From Irpex lacteus (taxonomy: Eukaryota > Basidiomycota > Agaricomycetes > Polyporales > Irpicaceae): a stretch of DNA of 64,000 bases. The translations under genes were made by a program, and so were the position numbers. The notes beneath the pieces are model-generated. The model was not told the DNA's origin. It saw only the letters and a program-made list of their open reading frames with translations, and searched no databases. Where the stretch lies: NCBI GenBank assembly GCA_001986395.2, contig MQVO02000019.1, positions 310,001-374,000 of the forward strand. Direction: 5' to 3'. Of the stretch, positions 56,212-64,000 are shown piece by piece; the stretch's first letter is position 1; every line of letters begins with the position of its first letter.

Positions 56212-58053
56212 TTATTGATGGCGCCCACGATATATATCAGCACAAATAGAGAGGGCGTGCTCCCACGTGAGTCTACGAAGTACCATGGTGCGGGAGGCGG
56301 TGCTGGTATATGGGTCGAGGCTGATGCGTTGGAAGAACAGTTGCTTCTCGTCGGGGGTAAATGGGCAATTTGGTGGATCGCATATAACAACAGAAAGTTG
56401 GGAAGGCGTCGACGCAGCAAGGAAAGGATTTATATTTGGATCCTGCGGGTTGTGGTGATGGTGATGGGACATGAGCGCACCGTTGTCAATGGCTTCCCAA
56501 TCCACACCGTAGTTGGGGAGATCGTCAACAGGGACATGTTCTTCCGGGGCTGCCCGAGGGCGTACCATACCTCTGACACCTTGTTGCAGCATGCCGAAGA
56601 AGAACATGTCGCGCGGCGAACGCTGCCGCTCACCCTGTATCTGTAGCTTGTGGGAGTTCCATGCGAGCGACCAGTCCTGGGCATCCTGGTTGACCGAATC
56701 AAGAAATAGAACATGCAAAAGCCAGATATGATGGGGATGAGAAGGATCGAGGCCGTAGTTGGCTTCAAGGTCCATGAAGAAGCGTTTCCACTTCTTCCCG
56801 AACCCTGTCGTAACATCGTACCAGAGACGTTCGATACGTGTATTGTGGACGGACCTGTTTAGGGAATGTAGGCGACCGGCTGAGAAGGATGCAGAAGTGA
56901 AGCGTACCTTCCCCATATAAACGAGCCACGATCGGGTCCTCGCACGTCCTCCATGAAACGGGCCACATCAACATTCTCCACGCCGTGATCGGCTCTAACA
57001 CGACTCGGCACTCCGTGCTCATCACATACACGCGTGAAGAGCTGCAAGACAGTCGCAGCTCGATTGTTGTTGTGTGCGCCAATGCCGAGGACGAAGCGGG
57101 AGAATCCATCGATAATGCAGTGGATGACAATCTTGTAGCGAATGAGACCTAGGTATTGCGTCAGTTTTGTGCAGTGGGACAGAATATATGAATCTCACCA
57201 TGCTGACCGTCCATGTGAGCCAACGACATTGGCCCCGGAACACGGTATGCTTGGCGGTGAATGTGTCTGTTGCCGAAGAGAGCGGGTGCACCATGAACAC
57301 GCTCATAGGAAGCGGTTATGCGAGCTTGAGGAATCTCAAGACCATGAAGTGCTTTGAGATGACCAGCAATCATGCGCCGCCCAAAGGAGGGGAAAATGTT
57401 GAGAGTACCAGCGATGAGATCGTCTAGTTGCATGTCAGAGATGGAGGGCGCTGTACGAGGGTGTGCCGGAAGTTGAGGGGCTCCTACTTGTTGTAGTCGA
57501 GCCCGGTTACGTTCTTGAACTGAAGGGCCTGGCTGCACAAGGCCGGCATCAAGGGCGCGCCGTCGAATAGTGCGAGCAGACACTTGAGCGGCCACTGCGA
57601 CGCCGGATGGCCCACGTAGATCCAACGCAGCCTCGAGCCATTGTGTGTCAATATTTATGCGAGGTCGTCCACGCCGTTTCAGATGGACCACTTCGACAAC
57701 AGCTGGTGCTTCAAGCAGCGGCGGATCCGCCGATCTGTAACATGCGGTGTCAAGGTCGTTTACCATCGCACGTATACTTCGCCGCATCACAGCCAGCTCC
57801 GGGGAGGAAAGACATTTGTATGCTGATCATAGACTGGGTGAGGGATGCACCATTGTGACATGAATTACTAACAAGAGCATACCTGCTCCGCGGAACGCAG
57901 CAAAGCCAACGCCTGCTCACGTATGACACGAAGACGCTGCGGGTCCCCGACTTGTGTGCGAACAGCCTGGCGCACCCGGTCGTTCAAGACCTGATAGGAG
58001 GACCGGAAGTTGTCGAGTTGCTGAGTGTACAGCAGTTGTGCGGGAAGTGCCAT
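56212..58053 (-). CDS. Integrase-core (DDE) protein
   Basis: The start MALPAQLLYTQQLDNFRSSY leads to an HTH-like part (RRGRPRINIDTQWLEAALDL, GVAVAAQVSARTIRRRALDA). The catalytic core then shows three acidic residues in order: SLAHMDGQHG (D), CIIDGFSRFVLGIGAHNNNR, RVRADHGVENVDVARFMEDV (D), and after an intron SVHNTRIERLWYDVTTGFGK (E). C-terminal blocks WKRFFMDLEANYGLDPSHPH and AWNSHKLQIQGERQRSPRDM match a basidiomycete integrase-core family. All three residues are kept, so activity is possible. It faces away from the right end of the 44-kb element, about 1.3 kb inside it, a position where a mobilising enzyme might be expected. Confidence 0.8.
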
Positions 58054-58253
58054 GGGTAGGAAAGGGACGGGGCGTGCTGAGGCCTGGGGGGAGGGGGGGA
58101 AGATACTTGACCGCCAGATAGCCCTCAGGCCTCAGCCTACGTCGTGGAGAGCCGTAACTACCGTGATATCTTGCTACATGAAATGACCTCAGCGCCTGAG
58201 CAATGAGGCATGTTTCGCATGGCGCCCATGCGGTCGCAAGTCCGATGCGTGAT

Positions 58254-58336
58254 CTGTGGTAAGCTGTGGGAGATCTGCGGTAAGCTGTGGGAGATCTGTG
58301 GACGTCCTGCGTTTGATGTGTGGTAAGCTGCGGTAA
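58254..58336 (-). repeat. Right subterminal motif cluster (inverse of the left cluster)
   Basis: GTGGTAAGCTGTGGGAGATC, GCGGTAAGCTGTGGGAGATC and GTGGTAAGCTGCGG follow each other. Their inverse, CCCACAGCTTACCGCAG, corresponds to CCACAGCTTGCCACAGG near the left end. Confidence 0.6.
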
Positions 58337-58627
58337 ACCTATGGGAATCAGTGGCAGACCTGTGCCCGATCTATGCTCAACATGTAGTCAGTCAGTGCAA
58401 TGAGGTATAGTGTGCCAGCGGACAGGCAAAGGTATGGCAGCAAATCGCTGTGGAACGATGTATCAGGCTGTGGAATGATGTGGAATGCTGTGAAATAATA
58501 TTGCGGGCACCCGGTAAATGACACCGTGCTATAGGAACGTGCTGTAGTCTGTGCGAGGATGTGGGTTCGCTTTTTGAACGATCGTGCAGGCAAGCGCTCT
58601 ACTATTTGTCCAAATTTCACCACCATA

Positions 58628-59245
58628 CGTATCTGCCAATATTTTTCCGCCGGAAAAATGCGAAGAAAATGAGACATAAAAGGTAGCATAGTTCTCACAC
58701 TTTCCACGAGAAAAAATGAGTCGCAAAATTATAGTTTTGCACGAGCCTTTTGTTGCGCACAAAATGCAGGGTGAAATGCTTCCTTTGTCAGTCCATTTTG
58801 CATAACATTTTCGTTACCCTTTGTACATTACTTTTTTTGTCCAACAAAATGTGACATTGTTTGCTAGAAAATTTCGGTGATCAAGCCTCTTGCAGCTTCA
58901 TTAGTTGAGTTCGTTCTGCTGTTCCTCTTGTACCCTTATCTCTAGCAATGAGCCGACAATATTCAACTGATTAAAAAACAAGATTTAAACAAGATCAAGG
59001 TTTTTAGGGACAAGCGATGTCACATTTTGTTGGACAAAAAAGTAACATACAAAGGGTAACGAAAATGTTATGCAAAATGGACTGACAAAGGAAGCATTTC
59101 ACCCTGCATTTTGTGCGCAACAAAAGGCTCGTGCAAAACTATAATTTTGCGACTCATTTTTTCTCGTGGAAAGTGTGAGAACTATGCTACCTTTTATGTC
59201 TCATTTTCTTCGCATTTTTCCGGCGGAAAAATATTGGCAGATACG
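58628..59245. repeat. 618-bp hairpin with about 235-bp near-identical arms
   Basis: The left arm from CGTATCTGCCAATATTTTTC (58628) to about 58862 is repeated almost perfectly in inverse at about 59012-59245. The loop is about 150 bp. Arms differ by a few bases only. No flanking direct duplication is visible, so it could be a foldback-type MITE with unclear ends or a local inverted duplication. It abuts the GACTCG-rich right terminus of the 44-kb element. Confidence 0.85.
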
Positions 59246-59311
59246 CAGTGTCAACTCGTTTTCCGAGTTTTGCTAGGCGAACTCGCGAGTCGAGTTGACT
59301 CGGTGAGTTGG

Positions 59312-59332
59312 ACTCGACTCGACACAACACTA
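59312..59332 (-). repeat. Right terminal inverted repeat of the 44-kb element
   Basis: ACTCGACTCGACACAACACTA is the inverse of 15280-15300. GACTCG-type subterminal repeats occupy 59270-59311. Confidence 0.93.
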
Positions 59333-59340
59333 GATGCTAG
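59333..59340. repeat. 8-bp target-site duplication (right) of the 44-kb element
   Basis: GATGCTAG, identical to 15272-15279. Confidence 0.93.
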
Positions 59341-59470
59341 CGCGGGGGCTGCCGCGCACTTTTCAAGCGGAGCAACACATGTACACGGGTAGCGTGGTTT
59401 ACACCAGGTTAGCAGCGTAGACTCTCCCGTACTACAGCCCTCTATCGTCTTATTCTTATTCTTTCTCGCG

Positions 59471-62400
59471 ATGCCAGAAACTACTTTCAAGGTACCTGGC
59501 AGTACGTCCATGCAAGTTACCGAAACAACATATGACGGCGGAGGAAGTTCCGCCATGCAGCAGGATTTGAGCAAGTGGCAAGACTCAAGCAACAGTGCGG
59601 CTAGCTCTAGTCTGGGCTTACAGCCGCCCCTCTTATCGAGTAGTTCCCATACGCTTGAGCAAAAGAAGAATCGCAACTCACAAAGGGGTTCGGTCCCCGC
59701 CCACAAGGCGCAAAAGACGGGGCGAAAGGCGTCATCGCCAAGCAGGACGTTGCAGAACAATCGGCGGCGGGGGCAAGGTATGTATAGTGTGCACACCAGT
59801 TCAATATTGCTCACGAGCTATTCCTATCTTTCTGAATAAGAACCTCACACGAGCGGGCTGAGCAAGACAGCGGCTGAGAGATCTACTCTCGATCGCGCAC
59901 ATCTAGTTTTGTCTGGGCAGCCGACAGGCTGGGCAGCAATGGCACGCTCTGTACGAGATTTCGACGAAGAAAAGGTCAGAGACTGCAAGGAGGATATAGA
60001 TACATTGCTTGTCTTTGTGCGTCATATATAGTTCACTCTCGCATCCTTAGTCTGGCTAACCGCTCATAGGCTGGTCTCTTTTCCGCGGTGTTAACGGCCT
60101 TCCTCATTGAGTCATACAAGAATCTCGTCGAAGATCCTTCCACCCAAACCCTGCTCGCTATTCGTCAGCTTGTCGCGCAAACGTCGAGCTACCGCGTCGA
60201 GGGTGGAATGCTTAACACTACCGTCCTGCCCTATTCCCCTGAGCCGTTTCAGGTATCGAGAGCCGATATTCGCGTCAACGTGCTCTGGTTCGCGAGTCTC
60301 TTGTTCAGCCTCATCACCGCTTCCTTCGGCATTCTCGTAAAACAGTGGCTCCGGGAGTTTCTGGCTGTTGAGAACCCTTCGCCTCGTGCACGCCTCCGTG
60401 TTCGCCATGTACGCTATCCCCAATTGGTCCAATGGAGAGTCTTCCAGATTGCGGCAGTCTTACCGTTGCTCTTGCAACTTTCTCTGGCACTGTTCTTCGT
60501 AGGCTTGTGCTACTTCACCGCGTCCGTGCACTCTAGTGTGGAATACACCGCACTGCCGCTGGTTCTGGGTTGGACGGTCTGCTTCTGCACCGTGATGGTC
60601 CTCCCAGTGTTCCTGCCATGGTGCCCGTATCGTACAGCACTTCTCCGGAATCTTCTACAGCGTCTTCACCGCGTAGCTCGTCGGGTTGCTGACCGGGTTG
60701 CGAACACATGCCTTGCAGTCCTTGCGCGGCCCACGCCCTTGAGCCAATGGCTGAAAGTATGCCTGAGTCAAGTGGCAAGGACATGCACACAAGCGTCTGC
60801 TACGCTTGCGGAGCAAGATGAAGCTCATATCATTCGCCACGCAGATAATGACATGGCGATCCTTGAATCCGTAGACTCGATCCAGTCGGACGATGACCTC
60901 CTCGGGACAGCAATCGCAGAAGTAGTAGACCACGTGCTTTGTTCGCCGAGCCAATTTGAGAGCTTTCTACAGAGGATATTCGAGAATCGAGGGTATTCAT
61001 CCTGTCACGCAGTCATATCCGATGAAATGGACGATCCCCCATTTCCCCTTCCCGTTCTGGATCTAAGATATATCTCAAAACAAACTCGAGATGCCGTTTG
61101 TGCCATTGTCTCTCACTATGCCACCAACACTCGCCTCAGTGCTGCGCCTGTGATTACTGGAGATTGGATAGTAGACCGGGAAGCGTACAGGATGATACTT
61201 GTATGTATGATCATGCTCTCTCTCGCGGACTGCCCTCTCCCCGAAGATGGTCTCTTGATTCTCCGAGGGCATCGTTTCCGTCCTCGTGGATTTTTCGTGA
61301 CGGGCTACCTCCTCAGTTCAGCACTTCTCTCAGACGCCAATCCCGGTAACCAGGGACCCGATGCTGTGCATGAGAACAGGGCCTCCTTGATGCTCTATGG
61401 ACTCGGAAAGCTTTGGCAACATCTTGATCTCGGGACAGACTCCCTGTTGAAGACTGCCTTCTATGCTATCACGGAGTATGGAGAGCTCGACAGTGCTGCA
61501 CTTCGCGTGGATCCTATCCGAGTAGACGACTGGTATTTGGAACATCTGTCGGCAGGACAAAAATCTGATATCATGGGCCTACTCGTGAGCGGCACTGCAG
61601 GTATACTGCGTAAAGAACGTGGCACCTATACCGGCATGGATTTTGATCTTGTCCTCACTCTAAGAGCAATACTTCGTCTGTCGTACTCTACCGGAAAGTA
61701 TCCTCCCGCCGATGAGAACGCTTTCGACTCTGTCCTTGCCGCACTCCTTTCCGAAACCGACCTCGCAGTCACCCTCGTTGATGCATTACTGCAAGCTCCC
61801 CTCTCTTGGGTCTACATCTTCAGTGTCCGTTTTCTAAGCAGGTTCGACACGCGGGTGAACAAAACGTACGGCATCGACATCCATGCATATGGTAAATGTC
61901 CTACTCTCACGAGTCTGATTTGTGTCACTCACGCCGTTGGTATCGGTAGATTGGTGTGCACGTCTGGACAATTACATCGAAGTCGTTTCGACCAAGCTCG
62001 CCGACGCTGAACATCCGATATCGAGCATCGACGCTCTCAAATTATGCTATTTCGCAACAGCTTTGGCGCGGTTCCTTATACCTGTCCAGCCACCGCAGGA
62101 ACAGTGGGAAGCACTATTCAGCATACTCGTCGATCGCATCGAGGAGCCCTGTGATGACCAAGCGCATTTGAGCAAGGCAAAGGCTGCGATCGCTGATCAT
62201 ATGCTCAACATGATATACCTGGTGGAGGACGCTGAGAACGAACGCGCCTGGACGTGGCCAACAGATGGTGACGAGGAACTGTACGCAGCATGGGCAGACA
62301 GCTGGCAGGACGGCGACGGACTGTTCCCTGATGCGCTCCTTGAGAGTATCGCTCCGTACGCCCCGAAAACGAGAGTAAGTAGATCCTGGAGGTCCCGTAG

Positions 62401-62545
62401 GGCTATCGAAGTTGCACGGGTGAAGCAGTCGATTATGCAACCTCAGCCCTCATCCATATTAGACGGTCCAGATGATTGGCGTGATGTCCCGAGGATGCAT
62501 CAAGCGTTATTCGTCGAGGATAGTAGGCAATGGAGCTTATTATAG
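59471..62545 (+). CDS. DUF6535-family membrane protein, copy B
   Basis: This complete four-exon gene starts MPETTFKVPGSTSMQVTETT (an alternative start is MQVTE at 59512). Exon 1 ends NNRRRGQ. Exon 2 carries MARSVRDFDEEKVRDCKEDI. The 640-codon main exon holds the DUF6535 hydrophobic region (WFASLLFSLITASFGILVKQ, LPLLLQLSLALFFVGLCYFT, LPLVLGWTVCFCTVMVLPVF), then a long soluble part. Splicing at about 61890-61950 adds DWCARLDNYIEVVSTKLADA and the final exon, ending EDSRQWSLL. The 44-kb element ends only 138 bp before the ATG, so its promoter has probably been altered. The family's function is unknown. Confidence 0.8.
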
Positions 62546-62559
62546 CGGCTATTTGCCGC

Positions 62560-63840
62560 ACAAGCTACAGGGATCAGTATGAATAATGTCTTATACGAAC
62601 GCGAATACTCATTCCCACTCGTATCGTGATGACGGGGATAAAATACAGATATGTCTGTCATTGCGAAGAGGTCGGGTGTTTTAAGATAAAATGCGAGGCT
62701 TGCAAGAATTTGTTAGCTAGTGGATCGTGGTGAGGTATTCAGTACGGTTCTGGTGAATGATGGCACGCACGACGACGTTGAGTGTAAGTAGAGCGAGTAA
62801 CCTTCAGGCGTGTTTGAGTAGAATCCAAGAACGTTGCGGCATTTGCGACGATAAGTAGGATGAATGAAACATGGCCAGCTCAGTCTCTCATAGTCCAAAT
62901 ACCTAGATGAGATTAACGACAGTGATGTCAAGGTCGAGAGGTTGGGATGTTGGTAATGATTACATCCACATCAACTCCGCATTGACGCATGATCGCCCAA
63001 GCTGAAAATACACCCTGAATACCTAGAAGAATATCAGCTTTCGTTATCGTACGAACGAGTGGTGGTTTATGGGGCCTACCTGAGCTTAATCCGACAGGTC
63101 TCATTACCAAATCGATGGACGGTTAAGAGAGGCGGAGTAACCGGCAATCAAACGGACGATGGATTTGAATGCACTGCGTTCTGAGTGGCCCTATTATTCG
63201 TCGATTCATCGCTGAGAGGGGCTCAGTTTCAGTCAATACGAGCAAAGACGAATTACGCACCGTTCATGCATCCCCTCTCCCATTCTCTATTTCTTTCAAA
63301 CCACCTTAATATCCTGTTAGTATAGCGCTACGCAGATGGAAAGATTTAAAAGAGTCGGATTCAGAGATGCAGTGGGAGGTTAGGAGAAGTCACACGAAGA
63401 TGGATGACTCAAAGACCGCTATGCGCGAATCTCATCGCAGCCGAGAGGTGCTCCTGCCTGCAGCTCCATGCACTGCCATCGTAGCAGCGGCTGATACCGA
63501 GAAAGTCGACATATTGAGGACGCGTCGAGAATAGCCGCAGTGGCTTCAACTTGAAGACGGTATGTGACTTCCGAGTCGCTTACGCGCTGCGTAACGCGTG
63601 CCAGTGACAAGTCGCGTCGACCGCGAAGACGCATAGCAGCCTGCGGGAATGCTCCCTGTGCACCGCGGTGGGCAACTTCCTAGAGGGAGCCAATGCATAC
63701 AATGACCTGCAGCCAAAGTCGTCGGTGGAAGCTGAGCGGGAGGTCATGATGGCGCGACCCGGGAGACAAGGAGCCTCGTTCGACTGCCTCTTTGGGAAGC
63801 TTCGGGCGCCAAACAAGGCCTCACGCCGCCGCGACGCTCG
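62560..63840. other. No supportable gene
   Basis: Only short unsupported frames are present. A string at about 63580-63640 (GCGCTGCGTAACGCGTG, then TCGCGTCGACC and GCATAGC) also occurs at 12233-12290, a possible dispersed repeat. Confidence 0.4.
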
Positions 63841-63889
63841 TCGCCTGAAGTCTACTCTCATCTAACGCAACGTTCTACGACCAATCTTG

Positions 63890-64000
63890 GTGTCGAGACC
63901 GTAGAAATTTCACAAGGGAGGTGTCCGAAAATTATATCTGGGAGCTCGCTAACGATATACCAGATATAGGCTTCAGATGCTCTCTCAAATCGAGAGTGCC
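63890..64000 (+). other. Third, truncated copy of the arm coding-like segment
   Basis: The plus strand reads NYIWELANDIPDIGF, related to NNTWNLANDIQVIDVE at 13755-13815 and the minus-strand segment at 3272-3718. It runs off the window, so the arm unit probably recurs downstream. Confidence 0.4.

Larger units (their letters stand above)
15280..59332. mobile_element. Giant (44,053 bp) TIR DNA transposon with multi-gene cargo
   Basis: Both ends carry the same 21-bp inverted repeat (first 20 bases TAGTGTTGTGTCGAGTCGAG). A perfect 8-bp direct duplication, GATGCTAG, touches both ends. Subterminal DNA at both ends is rich in GACTCG-type repeats, and a second motif class lies in inverted orientation about 0.55-0.85 kb from the left end and about 1.0 kb from the right end. 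The paralogous left arm lacks the insert. Cargo includes HECT-like, JmjC, TET/JBP-like, PHD-finger and MAPR-like genes, a Plavaka transposase and an integrase-core protein. Most coding frames look open, suggesting a fairly young insertion. The element's superfamily is unresolved: ends and duplication resemble hAT or KDZ, but neither transposase was recognised. Confidence 0.85.

Noticed and set aside
15280..59332. Starship element
   Set aside because: No tyrosine recombinase captain gene at an end was recognised, and the 8-bp duplication with inverted repeats fits a DDE element better.
15280..59332. Maverick/Polinton
   Set aside because: An integrase-core gene is present, but no DNA polymerase B, packaging ATPase or capsid genes, and terminal repeats are short.
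58529..59392. Two small proteins starting MCATKGSCKT on opposite strands
   Set aside because: They are the same open frame read from both arms of the hairpin, with no other coding support.

Overview
The window looks like nuclear DNA of a mushroom-forming basidiomycete (Agaricomycetes). The evidence is short GT-AG introns of about 45-60 bp in nearly every gene, intron-rich compact genes, and basidiomycete-typical families (DUF6535 membrane protein, Plavaka transposase, fungal integrase-core protein, TET/JBP-like and JmjC-like oxygenases). No species can be named from sequence alone.

Layout. (1) 1-15279 is a host locus. A central block of ordinary genes holds a nicotinate phosphoribosyltransferase (5886-7621, +), an OPI3-type phospholipid methyltransferase (7868-8727, -), a UBE2S-type ubiquitin-conjugating enzyme (9098-10121, -) and a zinc-binding/serine-rich protein (10400-11914, +). 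This block lies between two diverged inverted arms. Each arm carries a small unknown gene (2402-2937 - ; 14406-14943 +) and a DUF6535 membrane-protein gene (1-1956 - ; 59471-62545 +). (2) 15280-59332 is the main discovery: a 44,053-bp segment bounded by perfect 21-bp terminal inverted repeats beginning TAGTGTTGTG and by a perfect 8-bp target-site duplication, GATGCTAG. It reads as one giant DNA transposon inserted into the right arm, just upstream of a DUF6535 gene; the other arm is a diverged copy without it. (3) 59333-64000 resumes the host arm.

The giant element carries, left to right: a HECT-like E3 ligase gene, a JmjC-domain gene, a tandem array of about 446-bp repeats, an unknown gene ending in an HGT motif, a tRNA-like Pol III unit, several unknown genes, a second array of the same repeat, an acidic unknown gene, a divergent pair (a DUF6532-like gene and an apparently intact Plavaka transposase), a TET/JBP-like dioxygenase, more unknown genes, a PHD-finger gene, a cytochrome b5/MAPR-like gene, an integrase-core (DDE) gene, and a near-perfect 618-bp hairpin beside the right end. 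Inverted subterminal motif clusters (CCACAGCTTGCCACAGG type) sit near both ends. Three cargo genes share an upstream motif (core CCCAATTAAC).

An 842-bp non-autonomous element in the left arm (4859-5700, TSD TAGTGGAT) has related CGAGTCG-rich termini and itself contains a 377-bp TA-flanked MITE. No hAT transposase is visible, so the giant element's end structure (hAT-like or KDZ-like, 8-bp TSD) does not obviously match either enzyme it encodes. Working interpretation: a self-contained mobile island whose cargo is rich in chromatin, DNA-modification and ubiquitin functions. Exon models were made by eye and are approximate.
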